Counted from the stretch's first letter, positions 11,126 through 26,100 are shown. The stretch is DNA of 64,000 bases from Limnomonas spitsbergensis (GCA_037349105.1 JAYJMM010000036.1:992001-1056000); one strand, 5' to 3'. The notes: a model not told the origin generated them from the letters alone. Made by a program: numbers and translations.

Positions 11126-14100
11126 ATGAACACGGATTTCCTGCAGCTGGTCGATTACAAAGCACCAGCATGGGCCAGCAAGCTACGGCCTGTGAGTTCA
11201 CAGATAGTCTGGATTTCCCGGGCACCTCTCAAACACCGACATGTGAAATGGTGGGCTTCATTCCTACCCATTGCTACAGTCCAACGGGTGGCCTCATGTA
11301 CCAACAGGCCTCAGGGCATGTATCTTCATTCCGCGCATAGCTGTACATACAGTTGCATGGGCGCTTCAGCGCTTGTAGCTGTCCAGTTTGCATGCAGAAG
11401 AAGCATGGCTGCGCGGAGATGTCAGATGCGAAGGCGCATGGACATATAAGAACAAGAAAATGTGTTTATGCCCGCCTGAGCCTGTTTTTACTCTCTCTTG
11501 AAGCGCAAATAAGACGCACATACCTGAACCTGCAAACCAGACCACTCACTAACCTGACCATGCAAATCTGTCGTCACCAGCCATGCAAGCAGTGCATCAC
11601 ACCTGGCAGTGCCTGAGCACTGCCCTTGCTTGCCTGACACCTTGATCCATCCCCACACGCTTGCCCCTCCCCCCCCCCACACACACTTCACACCTTGCAC
11701 CGCACCCACGCCTCCTTGCCCCCCTCACTGGACACCCTCCTGGGCCCCCACACCTCCCATGCGTGCCTCCCTATTCCCTGTAAGCTTGCAGGCTCCCAAG
11801 TTTCGTGTCAGGCTGGGAATGCTCCCCACTCCAGTACACCGGTGAGGCCCAAGACGTGTCCATGCTCCTTCGCTTTGCAAGACTGTCGGGCCCTTGCTTT
11901 CGAAAAAGGCCTCATGGCTTTTGATGCTGTGACTACAGCCATGATTATTGCAGTGCGCCCCAGACCGCCTGTAGCAGGCAGATGGTTGACTACGACTTGG
12001 CAGCGCTGGAAGGATGCCTTGTTCTCTGGCTGGAACCCTTAACCCTAAACCCATGGATGCCATGCAGCTGGCACGTATCTCCATCCATGCAATGAACCTT
12101 TAGGCTTGTTGAGCTCTGTGGACAGGTGCCTTGCAGCTGGCGCGTGTGCCCCCCTCCATGCCTTACACGCCGCTGCTGAATTGATCTTTCATGCTTTGAT
12201 GCCAGAACCTAGAGACGGGTGCCGTGGTCTGCTTGGCAGCGCGATCCGGCTTGACCTGTGCCGAATGGTGCTCGCTTGGTAGTACACTCGATCCACATAT
12301 GCCTTATTGTGCCTAACAGTGCAACCTTGGTAGACATAGTAGTACAATTGATTCACCCATGCCGTATCGTGCCGTATGGTGCGAACATGGTGCTCTGTGG
12401 ACTGATGTGTTGCAGTTGGCACCTTCCCGGCCTGCCGCCTGGTTTGGAGGCCTGGGTCAAAAGGGATGACATGAGCGGCATGCAGATGAGCGGGAATAAG
12501 GTGGGGCACCGGGAGGACAAGAGAGAGAAGAGTCACTGTCATATCACACTTTCACACTGTTATTGTGTAAGTACCGGCATATGCTGGGCAGATGAGTGGA
12601 AGAGAAGGTGGGGCAAAGGTATCACTACGGACAGATCTGAGCGGCATGCAGATGAACGGTAACAAGGTGGGGCACAGGGCACATGAGAGGGAGAAAAAAC
12701 GTTGCAAAGGCACAAACTGGGCAGAAGAGTGGAAAATATGGTGGCGCAAAGGTACACCCGCGTACCGGGCAGATTATTTTCAAGTTTGCTGGACTGTCTC
12801 TTGGCCGATTCAAATCATATCCTCGCAGTACCGCCCTTGAACCCAATTCCCTGCCTCGCCAGCCCTCTCGCTGTCCATTTACCCCATTTCCCCATCAGCT
12901 CTGAAACCATTGTGGCGATGTGCCACTCGAGGGGCAGTGATCGTGCCACTCGGACAAAAGGATCGAGATGTGTGCAAGGCACGCCAGCGGGTACTTATCC
13001 CTGTGCGTGTACACTACATTCCTCCTCCCCTCCCCCGGCTCTAGCCAGAGGCCCCGTTTGTGGCCAGCCATGCTACTATGGCCACCAGTTGCAGGCCGGT
13101 CCAGGTTTGGATGCATTGTCGGGCCTTTGGCGGCTGCGTGGCGGCCTTCCAAAGGTGGACTGGTAGCCGGAAAAAGAAACAGTGCACCCCCCTGGCTTAA
13201 GGTTCGCAAGCTGGAGTTCCTCATGGCCGATGCCAAGCATGCGGGGTACGACAGCGTCATCACCATTGGAGGCGTGCAGTCCAACCATTGCCGCTCCACG
13301 GCAGTGGCAGCCAGGTGTGGAATCTGGTGTGGAATGTTTGAGGTTTGTTACTTGTATGATGGGAAAGCATGCCGTTGCCAGGCCAAAGTCCTTCAGCCCC
13401 CCTGATGAAGGACAGCTCGGTCACCATTGGTGGTATGCACCCCAACCCTTGTCGCTCCACAGCAGCCACCGCTAGTCTTTAAACCCGAGGGTAACTCCGG
13501 CGTGGAAACCGAGGATTACAATTCTAGTTGGCCGGTTTCCATGTTCCTGCCCCCCTCACATAGGAGGGTGGCTTCGCTGCACCATGTTCCTGCCCCCCTC
13601 ACATAGGAGGGTGGCTTCGCTGCACCATGTTCCTGCCCCCCTCACATAGGAGGGTGGCTTCGCTGCACCATGTTCCTGCCCCCCTCACATAGGAGGGTGG
13701 CTTCGCTGCACCATGGTCCTGCCCCCCTCACATAGGAGGGTGGCTTCGCTGCACCATGTTCCTGCCCCCCTCACATAGGAGGGTGGCTTCGCTGCACCAT
13801 GGTCCTGCCCCCCTCACATAGGAGGGTGGCTTCGCTGCACCATGGTCCTGCCCCCCTCACATAGGAGGGTGGCTTCGCTGCACCATGTTCCTGCCCCCCT
13901 CACATAGGAGGGTGGCTTCGCTGCACCATGGTCCTGCCCCCCTCACATAGGAGGGTGGCTTCGCTGCATCATGTTCCTGCCCCCCTCACATAGGAGGGTG
14001 GCTTCGCTGCACCATGTTCCTGCCCCCCTCACATAGGAGGGTGGCTTCGCTGCACCATGTTCCTGCCCCCCTCACATAGGAGGGTGGCTTCGCTGCACCA

Positions 14101-17100
14101 TGTTCCTGCCCCCCTCACATAGGAGGGTGGCTTCGCTGCACCATGTTCCTGCCCCCCTCACATAGGAGGGTGGCTTCGCTGCACCATGTTCCTGCCCCCC
14201 TCACATAGGAGGGTGGCTTCGCTGCACCATGTTCCTGCCCCCCTCACATAGGAGGGTGGCTTCGCTGCACCATGGTCCTGCCCCCCTCACATAGGAGGGT
14301 GGCTTCGCTGCACCATGTTCCTGCCCCCCTCACATAGGAGGGTGGCTTCGCTGCACCATGTTCCTGCCCCCCTCACTTAGGAGGGTGGCTTCGCTGCACC
14401 ATGTTCCTGCCCCCCTCACATAGGAGGGTGGCTTCGCTGCACCATGGTCCTGCCCCCCTCACATAGGAGGGTGGCTTCGCTGCACCATGGTCCTGCCCCC
14501 CTCACATAGGAGGGTGGCTTCGCTGCACCATGTTCCTGCCCCCCTCACATAGGAGGGTGGCTTCGCTGCACCATGTTCCTGCCCCCCTCACATAGGAGGG
14601 TGGCTTCGCTGCACCATGTTCCTGCCCCCCTCACATAGGAGGGTGGCTTCGCTGCACCATGGTCCTGCCCCCCTCACATAGGAGGGTGGCTTCGCTGCAC
14701 CATGTTCCTGCCCCCCTCACATAGGAGGGTGGCTTCGCTGCACCATGTTCCTGCCCCCCTCACATAGGAGGGTGGCTTCGCTGCACCATGGTCCTGCCCC
14801 CCTCACATAGGAGGGTGGCTTCGCTGCACCATGTTCCTGCCCCCCTCACATAGGAGGGTGGCTTCGCTGCACCATGGTCCTGCCCCCCTCACATAGGAGG
14901 GTGGCTTCGCTGCACCATGTTCCTGCCCCCCTCACATAGGAGGGTGGCTTCGCTGCACCATGGTCCTGCCCCCCTCACATAGGAGGGTGGCTTCGCTGCA
15001 CCATGGTCCTGCCCCCCTCACATAGGAGGGTGGCTTCGCTGCACCATGGTCCTGCCCCCCTCACATAGGAGGGTGGCTTCGCTGCACCATGGTCCTGCCC
15101 CCCTCACATAGGAGGGTGGCTTCGCTGCACCATGTTCCTGCCCCCCTCACATAGGAGGGTGGCTTCGCTGCACCATGTTCCTGCCCCCCTCACATAGGAG
15201 GGTGGCTTCGCTGCACCATGTTCCTGCCCCCCTCACATAGGAGGGTGGCTTCGCTGCACCATGTTCCTGCCCCCCTCACATAGGAGGGTGGCTTCGCTGC
15301 ACCATGTTCCTGCCCCCCTCACATAGGAGGGTGGCTTCGCTGCACCATGTTCCTGCCCCCCTCACATAGGAGGGTGGCTTTGCTGCACCATGTTCCTGCC
15401 CCCCTCACATAGGAGGGTGGCTTCGCTGCACCATGTTCCTGCCCCCCTCACATAGGAGGGTGGCTTCGCTGCACCATGTTCCTGCCCCCCTCACATAGGA
15501 GGGTGGCTTCGCTGCACCATGGTCCTGCCCCCCTCACATAGGAGGGTGGCTTCGCTGCACCATGTTCCTGCCCCCCTCACATAGGAGGGTGGCTTCGCTG
15601 CACCATGTTCCTGCCCCCCTCACATAGGAGGGTGGCTTCGCTGCACCATGTTCCTGCCCCCCTCACATAGGAGGGTGGCTTCGCTGCACCATGTTCCTGC
15701 CCCCCTCACATAGGAGGGTGGCTTCGCTGCACCATGGTCCTGCCCCCCTCACATAGGAGGGTGGCTTCGCTGCACCATGGTCCTGCCCCCCTCACATAGG
15801 AGGGTGGCTTCGCTGCACCATGGTCCTGCCCCCCTCACATAGGAGGGTGGCTTCGCTGCACCATGGTCCTGCCCCCCTCACATAGGAGGGTGGCTTCGCT
15901 GCACCATGTTCCTGCCCCCCTCACATAGGAGGGTGGCTTCGCTGCACCATGTTCCTGCCCCCCTCACATAGGAGGGTGGCTTCGCTGCACCATGGTCCTG
16001 CCCCCCTCACATAGGAGGGTGGCTTCGCTGCACCATGGTCCTGCCCCCCTCACATAGGAGGGTGGCTTCGCTGCACCATGTTCCTGCCCCCCTCACATAG
16101 GAGGGTGGCTTCGCTGCACCATGTTCCTGCCCCCCTCGCATAGGAGGGTGGCTTCGCTGCACCATGGTCCTGCCCCCCTCACATAGGAGGGTGGCTTCGC
16201 TGCACCATGTTCCTGCCCCCCTCACATAGGAGGGTGGCTTCGCTGCACCATGTTCCTGCCCCCCTCACATAGGAGGGTGGCTTCGCTGCACCATGTTCCT
16301 GCCCCCCTCACATAGGAGGGTGGCTTCGCTGCACCATGTTCCTGCCCCCCTCACATAGGAGGGTGGCTTCGCTGCACCATGTTCCTGCCCCCCTCACATA
16401 GGAGGGTGGCTTCGCTGCACCATGGTCCTGCCCCCCTCACATAGGAGGGTGGCTTCGCTGCACCATGTTCCTGCCCCCCTCACATAGGAGGGTGGCTTCG
16501 CTGCACCATGTTCCTGCCCCCCTCACATAGGAGGGTGGCTTCGCTGCACCATGGTCCTGCCCCCCTCACATAGGAGGGTGGCTTCGCTGCACCATGGTCC
16601 TGCCCCCCTCACATAGGAGGGTGGCTTCGCTGCACCATGTTCCTGCCCCCCTCACATAGGAGGGTGGCTTCGCTGCACCATGTTCCTGCCCCCCTCACAT
16701 AGGAGGGTGGCTTCGCTGCACCATGTTCCTGCCCCCCTCACATAGGAGGGTGGCTTCGCTGCACCATGTTCCTGCCCCCCTCACATAGGAGGGTGGCTTC
16801 GCTGCACCATGGTCCTGCCCCCCTCACATAGGAGGGTGGCTTCGCTGCACCATGGTCCTGCCCCCCTCACATAGGAGGGTGGCTTCGCTGCACCATGTTC
16901 CTGCCCCCCTCACATAGGAGGGTGGCTTCGCTGCACCATGGTCCTGCCCCCCTCACATAGGAGGGTGGCTTCGCTGCACCATGGTCCTGCCCCCCTCACA
17001 TAGGAGGGTGGCTTCGCTGCACCATGGTCCTGCCCCCCTCACATAGGAGGGTGGCTTCGCTGCACCATGTTCCTGCCCCCCTCACATAGGAGGGTGGCTT

Positions 17101-20100
17101 CGCTGCACCATGGTCCTGCCCCCCTCACATAGGAGGGTGGCTTCGCTGCACCATGTTCCTGCCCCCCTCACATAGGAGGGTGGCTTCGCTGCACCATGGT
17201 CCTGCCCCCCTCACATAGGAGGGTGGCTTCGCTGCACCATGGTCCTGCCCCCCTCACATAGGAGGGTGGCTTCGCTGCACCATGTTCCTGCCCCCCTCAC
17301 ATAGGAGGGTGGCTTCGCTGCACCATGGTCCTGGCTTTGCAGAGTACCCGGGCTTGAGCGCTCAGCAGGCCCCAGCGGGCATGCACCGTAATTAACCTGC
17401 TCCCCTTTCTGATAGGTACCTCGGCCTAGACTGCCACCTGATCCTGCGCATGGGGCGCACTGAAGTGGACTCCGACCCTGGGCTGGTGGGCAACCTGCTA
17501 CTGGACAGGTCAGACAAGCTGGGAAATTCGAACTTTTAAAATGTGACGTTTTAAGTCTATATCTGTTATGGTAGTTAACACCCTGCTGTGCTATCGGACG
17601 ATTTCTGCTGGACAGATCCAGATAGACATGCATTCTCATGGGGTGCCCTAGGAGGTGCCATAGGGACTTTTGTGTGCATTTTTTTGTCAGGCTGTTACGT
17701 TAAGAACAAAAACAATTCAAGCCTTCAACTTATTTTAGTTATAGTTAAGAAAGCTAAGGTTTATTTTTTTATTTTTAATTAAAATGGATTCGTTATACTT
17801 ATAGAAAAATAAACTAGGCTAACTTGAAGTTTAGCATTTATTTGTTAGCTTCAGTTAAACATCCTGCTCCTGGACAGTTCAGGCTTTTGACCATTTAGCT
17901 TACTCTGTAAATATTAAAGAACTAATGAGGCATTAACGGGTGCCCTCCTTAATCCACGCCTCAGGGCGTGTACCTCTCTTTCTTTCTTTATCAAAGCATT
18001 AATGTGGCATTGAAGATCCAGCTAGACTCGCAGGCAACCTGCCCGTGCTGGACAGGCCAGCCCAGGCTAGCTAAAGAACTTGCACTCTCATCTGTTTGCT
18101 CGTTGCTACGATCTGTGTTTAAAAAACCCTGTTATTTGTGGTTTAAAACCCTGTTATCTGTGATTTAAAAACCCTGTTATCTGTGTTTTAAAAACCCTGC
18201 TATTTGTGATTTAAAAACCCTGTTATCTGTGTTTTAAAAACCCTGTTATCTGTGTTTTAAAAACCCTGTTATCTGTGTTTTAAAAACCCTGTTATTTGTG
18301 GATAAAAAACCCTGTTATCTATGTTTTAAAAACCCTGTTATTTGTGGTTTAAAAACCCTGTTATCTGTGTTTTAAAAACCCTGTTATTTATGGATAAAAA
18401 ACCCTGTTATTTGTGGATAAAAACCCCTGTTATCTATGTTTTAAAAACCCTGTTATTTGTGGTTTAAAAACCCTGTTATCTGTGTTTTAAAAACCCTGTT
18501 ATTTGTGGATTAAAAACCCTGTTATCTGTGTTTTAAAAGCCCTGCTATTTGTGGTTTAAAAACCCTGATATCTGTGTTTTAAAAACCCTGTTATCTGTGT
18601 TTTAAAAACCCTGTTATTTATGGATTAAAAACCCTGTTATTTGTGGATAAAAAACCCTGTTATCTATGTTTAAAAAACCCTGTTATTTGTGGTTTAAAAA
18701 CCCTGTTATCTGTGTTTTAAAAACCCTGTTATTTGTGGTCTAAAAACCCTGCTATCTGTGTTTTAAAAACCCTGTTATTTATGGATTAAAAACCCTGTTA
18801 TCTGTGTTTTAAAAGCCCTGTTATCTATGGTTTAAAAACCCTGTTATCTGTGTTTTAAAAACCCTGCTATCTGTGTTTTAAAAACCCTGTTATTTGTGGT
18901 TTAAAAACCCTTCTAAACTGTTGGAAATTCTGTCGCTGCACCTGTCGGTCTAGCCAATTAGCCACGCCTCTCTCACAGGGTGCCATGAGAATCTTCGTTT
19001 ATCAAGCAACATATTTTTAGTTGAGTGGTATACCACAATCAGCTACAGTTCAGCTACACTGTGGCCCCCGGCCACAAGACCCTGGTGCGGCCAGCCCTAC
19101 TGCTTGGGCCACAGGCCGGAGGCCGGTCCAGGTTTGGTGTAAATCGGCGCAGGGATGGCCGTGGGGCGGCCCAGCAAAGGGGGTCCGAGACCCACTTATA
19201 TAGGTACTTACCAAGTCAATAGAGTATCTATGACTGCTTACACTGCTACAAGTTTTCCTCATTATCGGGCTGTTGGGCGTCTTGCTCCTCAACAGGTCAG
19301 GCTTGCCAAGGCCTGGTGCCCAAGCTTAAACCAAGACAATGTGTTGCTTCAAAAATCTGCCACGTGACGGGCCAAGCTTGCCAATGCCCGGTGCTTTGCT
19401 GTAATTCCCGTCTAATCATGTTGAAAAATCCTGAACCCTAAATTGTAAACCCTAAACCCTGCTTCAAAATACTTAACTTCCCACCCTGAACCCTGCTCCA
19501 AATACTTCCCACCCTGAACTTTGCTCCAAAATACTTCCCACCCTGAACCGAGGCGCCCTTGTGCTTTGTGTCAAGGTTGTCTGGTGCGGTACTGCACAAG
19601 GTGACTAAGGAGGAATACGTCCGGAAGGTGAGCAGCTGGATCAGAGTGGCCCTAAGATCAGGAAGATCAGGATGGTGCAACATTATTGGGACAGAGCAGC
19701 CTACCTGCGGGCGCGTTATCAGTGCTGCCTGCCTACCTTGGTAGCACAATCCAGCTAAACCAGTGCCCTATCATCAATATTTGGGGGGGGGGGGGTATAA
19801 GGCTGCCTTCAGAGGGCTGCCCAGCGGCCACCTAAGGCCTGATTGAGACAACACCTTGGCAGGCCTACAGCCGGCGGCCCAAACAGCACAGCTGGCCATA
19901 ACTGGGGCCTCTGGCAGGAGGCCCGAGCTGACAGGTAGCTGACAGATAGCTGACAGGTAGCTGATAGGTAGCTGAATCACGAAAAAAAATATACATGCTG
20001 TAACTTGCTACCATGTTACCTACGGGGCCTCGTTATCAGGGCGGCCCGTTTTCAGAGCCTTGCTTCAGGTTAACACCAGCAGGCCGTTGGTATCCCAATA

Positions 20101-23100
20101 GGCGGCCGGCCCGGTTCTGATAGCGTAGCTGATAAAACCAGGCGGGCCGCCTTCACCGTCCTGGGTATCCCTGGGCTCGGGTTTCCAGGTGGAGGGCAAG
20201 ATTATGTCGTTCGTTTTGGGACATCCAGGGGCAACAAGCAGGGGCAGTGGGAGGGGTATGGGGAGGCCCTGCCATGCTGATCATCACTGCTCAGTGCTTC
20301 TTTTTCGTGATTCGGCTACCTGTCAGCTACACCCCAGCCTCCTGCCGGAGGCCCCAGTTGTGGCCAGCTGTGCTGTTTGGGCCGCCGGTCGTAGGCCGCC
20401 GGCCGTAGGTTTCGTCCCAATCTGGTCATAGGTGGCCGCTGGGCGGCCCGCTGAAGGTGGCCTTATAGCAAAAAAATAAGCACTGTTACTGATGTCTCTA
20501 TACAGTTCTACCTTGTCCGTCGTTTGCAGGGAAGCGTGGCACTCGGTGAGCAGCTCCGCGCTGAGCTGGCGGCACAGGGCAGCCGGCCTTATGTGATTCC
20601 TGTGGGAGGCTCCAACGCGCTGGGAACGTGGGGCTACATCGAGGCGGTGGAGGAGCTGATGCAGCAGCAGCGGGCCTTGCAGCAGCAGCAGCAGGGGCAG
20701 CAGGAGCAGCAGGCCGCTGACGCCTCCTCAACAATTTCCTCTGCTCCCTTTTTCACTGATATTGCGATGGTGCGTTGTTTGAGGAGTGGAAGATACGGCT
20801 CCGTGGCCTCTGTCTGGCCCTGTCGAAAAAGGCCGTGGGTGGTTGCGTTAGCTTTGTAAAATCAACATTAGGGAACAATGCAGCTTGAGCCCCGGCATTA
20901 AAAGCCCAGTAGGGAATGATCAAGCCAGGACCTCTTGGGTCTCTAGGGCCCTGGCATTAAAAGCCCCGTAGGGAATGATCAAGCCAGGACCTCTTGGGTC
21001 TCTGGGGCCCTGGCATTAAAAGCCCAGTAGGGAATGATCAAGCCAGGACCTCTTGGGTCTCTGGGGCCCTGGCATTAAAAGCCCCGTAGGGAATGATCAA
21101 GCCAGGACCTCTTGGGTCTCTAGGGCCCTGGCATTAAAAGCCCCGTAGGGAATGATCAAGCCAGGACCTCTTGGGTCTCTAGGGCCCTGGCATTAAAAGC
21201 TCAGTAGGGAATGATCAAGCCAGGACCTCTTGGGTCTCTAGGGCCCTGGCATTAAAAGCTCAGTAGGGAATGATCAAGCCAGGACCTCTTGGGTCTCTAG
21301 GGCCCCGGCATTAAAAGCCCAGTAGGGAATGATCAAGCCAGGACCTCTTGGGTCTCTGGGGCCCCGACATTAAAAGCCCCGTAGGGAATGATCAAGCCAG
21401 GACCTCTTGGGTCTCTAGGGCCCTGGCATTAAAAGCCCAGTAGGGAATGATCAAGCCAGGACCTCTTGGGTCTCTAGGGCCCTGGCATTAAAAGCTCAGT
21501 AGGGAATGATCAAGCCAGGACCTCTTGGGTCTCTAGGGCCCTGGCATTAAAAGCCCAGTAGGGAATGATCAAGCCAGGACCTCTTGGGTCTCTAGGGCCC
21601 CGACATTAAAAGCCCCGTAGGGAATGATCAAGCCAGGACCTCTTGGGTCTCTAGGGCCCTGGCATTAAAAGCTCAGTAGGGAATGATCAAGCCAGGACCT
21701 CTTGGGTCTCTGGGGCCCCGACATTAAAAGCCCCGTAGGGAATGATCAAGCCAGGACCTCTTGGGTCTCTAGGGCCCTGGCATTAAAAGCCCAGTAGGGA
21801 ATGATCAAGCCAGGACCTCTTGGGTCTCTAGGGCCCTGGCATTAAAAGCCCAGTAGGGAATGATCAAGCCAGGACCTCTTGGGTCTCTGGGGCCCTGGCA
21901 TTAAAAGCCCAGTAGGGAATGATCAAGCCAGGACCTCTTGGGTCTCTAGGGCCCTGGCATTAAAAGCCCCGTAGGGAATGATCAAGCCAGGACCTCTTGG
22001 GTCTCTGGGGCCCCGACATTAAAAGCCCCGTAGGGAATGATCAAGCCAGGACCTCTTGGGTCTCTAGGGCCCTGGCATTAAAAGCCCAGTAGGGAATGAT
22101 CAAGCCAGGACCTCTTGGGTCTCTAGGGCCCTGGCATTAAAAGCCCAGTAGGGAATGATCAAGCCAGGACCTCTTGGGTCTCTGGGGCCCCGACATTAAA
22201 AGCCCCGTAGGGAATGATCAAGCCAAGACCTCTTGGGTCTCTGGGGTCCCGACATTAAAAGCCAAGGTACAGAAACGATCAAACCCAGCGAAATCCACAG
22301 ATTTCCTGCGGCTCATAGCCTCATACTAGTGCGCTGCTCGGCAAAGTCGAGGTGTCTCATGCATCACTCAGTTCCACTCCGTTGCTATCTTCGCCATATT
22401 TTTAACTTATATGAGATGGGACTGGCGGGTTTTCGTCTTTCGGTTAACCCTGGATTTGGGTACGGCAAGTGGCAGGATGCCGCAGACTGCCGGGTTTATG
22501 GTTATTCGGTGAACCCTGGATTTGGGTATTTTTCACACTTCATATCCTTGTGTCTGCACCAGTGCTTCTTTTACTGCGTGCCAGCGCACCTTTGGGGGGC
22601 CGCCGGGCGGCCACAATTGGGCAAACCGGGACCAAACCGGGACCGGCCTATGGCCTATGGCCGGTGGCCAGTGGCCCTTGAAGCAGGGCTTGCTGCACCA
22701 GGAGCTCACGACCGTAGGCCGTGATGTAGCTGAATCATGCTGAATTGTAGCTGAAGCACGCTGAAATAACCAGTTATGTGTGGACCTCCCCGCAGGCTTG
22801 TGGAAGCGGCGGCACCACTGCCGGCTTGGCTCTGGGGAATCACTTGAGCGGTCTCGGGGCGAGGTAAGCGTACAAGGCAGGCCAGGGATGAGATGAGGGA
22901 GCGCTTTGCCTTTTGTAAGCGCTGGAAATGGAAGAGGGCAGGATCGGGTTGGGCCTGGCAAGCGAAAGTGTCCATGCAATTGATTCCCTAACGCTACTCC
23001 AAAATCCAAATCCCACACCCATCTCCACTCCTACTCACTCCTACTCCCCCTCTCCTACTCCCCCACTCCTACTCCCCCACTCCTACTCCCCCTCTCCTAC

Positions 23101-26100
23101 TCCCCCACTCCTACTCCCCCACTCCTACTCCCCCACTCCTACTCCCCCATTCCTACTCCCCTCTCCTACTCCCCCACTCCTACTCCCCCTCTCCTACTCC
23201 CCCACTCCTACTCCCCCTCTCCTACTCCCCCACTCCTACTCCCCCACTCCTACTCTTCCACTCCTACTCTTCCACTCCTACTCCCCCTCTCCTACTCCCC
23301 CACTCCTACTCCCCCACTCCTACTCCCCCACTCCTACTCCCCCACTCCTACTCCCCCACTCCTACTCCCCCACTCCTACTCCCCCACTCCTACTCCCCCA
23401 CTCCTACTCCCCCACTCCTACTCCCCCACTCCTACTCCCCCACTCCTACTCCCCATCTCCTACTCCCCATCTCCTACTCGAGCACGTGTTGTGCATGCGG
23501 TTCCATGCTGCTGCTCCCACTCCCACTGCCTAGCCTCGGAGCCCATCCCGGTTCCACTCTTCTAATGCTCCACTCTTTTGATACCCTCCACTCTTCTGAT
23601 GCTCCACTCTTCTGTTGCTCCACTCCTCTGATGCTCCTCTCCTCTGATGCTCCACTCTCCTGATGCTCCACTCTTCTAATGCTCCACCCTTCTGATGCTC
23701 CACTCTTCTGATGCTCCACTCCTCTGATGCTCCACTCTTCTGATGCTCCACTCTTCTGATGCTCCACTCCTCTGATGCTCCACCCTTCTGATGCTCCACT
23801 CTTCTGATGCTCCACTCCTCTGATGCTCCACTCTTCTGATGCTCCACTCTTCTGATGCTCCTCTCCTCTGATGCTCCACTCCTCTGATGCTCCACTCTTC
23901 TGATGCTCCACTCTTCTGATGCTCCACTCCTCTGATTCTCCACTCTTCTGATGCTCCCCTCTTCTGATGCTCCACTCTTATGATGCTCCACTCCTCTGAT
24001 GCTCCACTCTTCTGATGCTCCACTCTTCTGATGCTCCACTCCTCTGATGCTCCACTCCTCTGTTGCTCCACTCTTCTGATGCTCCACTCCTCTGATGCTC
24101 CTCTCTTCTGATGCTCCACTCCTCTGATGCTCCTCTCCTCTGATGTACCATTCCTCTGATGCTCCACTCTTCTGATGCTCCACTCCTCTGATGCTCCACT
24201 CTTCTGATGCTCCACTCTTCTGATGCTCCTCTCCTCTGATGCTCCACTCCTCTGATGCTCCACTCCTCTGATGCTCCTCTCCTCTGATGCTCCACTCCTC
24301 TGACGCTCCACTTGAGCGGTTTATTGGGGGCCCTGAGTGTTGCAGTCAGCTCTCTGCCACAGCTCCTACTTTTACTCTCCCGTTCTGGTGCAACCAGCTC
24401 CCTGCAGACTGCAGGGCAGGGCCAGGGGGGCAGCCAAGTAGCCAGCTTCTGCCAGGTATGGATTATTTGGGGCTGGCCCGTGCCGGCCGGGGGTCTAAAA
24501 GTGGCTGCAGTGTCTCCTTTTTCGGCTACAAGTCCATCCTCAGCAGGCTGCCCCGCGGCCGCCAAAGGCCCGATTGGGATCAATTAAGACCGGCCTTTGA
24601 CTGTTGGCCAAGGCAGAATGTCTAGGCACAACTGGGGCCTCCGGCTAGGGGCCAGAGTGGAGCTGATGTGTTGCTGAGTCATAAAAAGTCCAATTAAGGC
24701 CAAACCTGGACCGGCCTATATCTGGTGGCCAAAGCAGCAAGGCTGGCCACAAATGGGGCCTCCGGCGAGCGGCTGAAGTGTAGATGACATGTAGCTGAGT
24801 CACTAAAAAGAAATAAAACCCCGGCTGAACGTACACCCGGCTCCACCCGCCCAGGATCCACGCGTACGGTGTTTGTGATGACCCAGCCTACTTCTACTCG
24901 TACATTGACGGCCTGATCGCCGGGATGGCCGGGGGGACAGCTGCGGAGGTGGACCTGCCACCGGCCAAGTCCCTGCTTCGCGTGGTACAGTCCAAAGGGG
25001 AGGGCTACGCGATCAGCACCCAGGAGGAGTTACAGACGGTCAAGGTGGGGAGTGCGTGGCTATGTCGCGATCCTTGGATGGGGCTCCGTGAGAACCGTGA
25101 TGGTGAGGGGGCGGGCACTGTTTATTTTTTTGGCTACAAGTTCAGTTTGGAAGGCCGCCCAGCGGCCGCCGCAGGCCCAATTATGACCAAACCTGGACTG
25201 GCCTATGACTGGCGGCAAAAGCAGCAAGGCTGGCCACAAACGGGGCCTCCGGCCAGCTGGTGGCGTGTACCTGACATGTAGCTGATTCACGAAAAAGGAA
25301 AAAAAGGGGGGGGGTAAGGATGCATGTCTTTTTGCTGGCACCTGTTGTGTGCTCAGGCGGCAGCGGTCGGGGATGAGAGGATGGTGAGCACATGATGGGT
25401 TGACCAGGAAAGGGGGTGTCAGAACTGCTGGGAGTGTGTCAGTGACGTTACACCTCTGAGCCCTGCTAAAAAACGCTCGTCCGCGTGGGCGCCTAATTAA
25501 AAGGTTGGGAGTGTGTGAAGCACTTTGTGGGGCTTTATCCTGCTGAGAGCGCTGGAGGTGGTGTTTGTAGAGGATCAGCCACCTGAAGGTGGTCTGGCCG
25601 TAGGTCAGATTTAATTTCCCCCAAGCACTGGGGGGAAATGGTCTGCCATGCCCGACCCTTTATAAAATGGCTTCTGCGTGGATGACTTGTCGCTGTGGCC
25701 GTAAATTGCTGTTTTTTGGTGTTCACATCAGATGGTCATTGGAGGGGGGGAATGTCGTTTCTGTTTCATGCTTGCTGCCGCACGCGCTTGCACTCATTGC
25801 GTCAGCGGGCATCAGCCATCAGCCATTGAGGATCAGTAGACAAAGCTCATTTTCGAGCTTTTACCCCCCTGGAAATCAGCCATTGAGGAGCCCATTGAGG
25901 ACCCATTGAGGAGCCCATTGAGGAGCCCATTGAGGAGCCCATTGAGGAGCCCATTGAGGAGCCCATTGAGGAGCCCATTGAGGAGCCCATTGAGGAGCCC
26001 ATTGAGGAGCCCATTGAGGAGCCCATTGAAGAGCCCATTGAGGAGCCCAATGAGGAGCCCATTGAGGAGCCCATTGAGGAGCCCAATGAGGAGCCCAATG

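Larger units (their letters stand above)
17575..19310 (+). repeat. Scattered decayed copies of exon 5 end in intron 5
   Basis: The exon 5 end reads gcaacctgctactggacag|gtcag. Related stretches occur near 17605-17620 (tttctgctggacagatc), 17861-17884 (atcctgctcctggacagttc), 18035-18060 (gcaacctgcccgtgctggac) and 19266-19310 (cttgctcctcaacaggtcag). They have the same orientation and are increasingly diverged. The similarity is short, so each single match is weak; the set is more convincing. Confidence 0.5.

Noticed and set aside
13537..17332. CRISPR-like array
   Set aside because: There are no unique spacers; the whole 43-bp unit is repeated, and the context is a eukaryotic intron.
16007..17639. 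Minus-strand frames with [16 protein letters not shown] peptides
   Set aside because: They come from the 43-bp minisatellite; the 142-codon one then runs through the real exon 5 on the other strand.
23474..24583. Several ~200-codon minus-strand frames with [11 protein letters not shown] peptides
   Set aside because: The unit is 16 bp, so all three frames read the same cycling peptide; this is repeat geometry, not selection.
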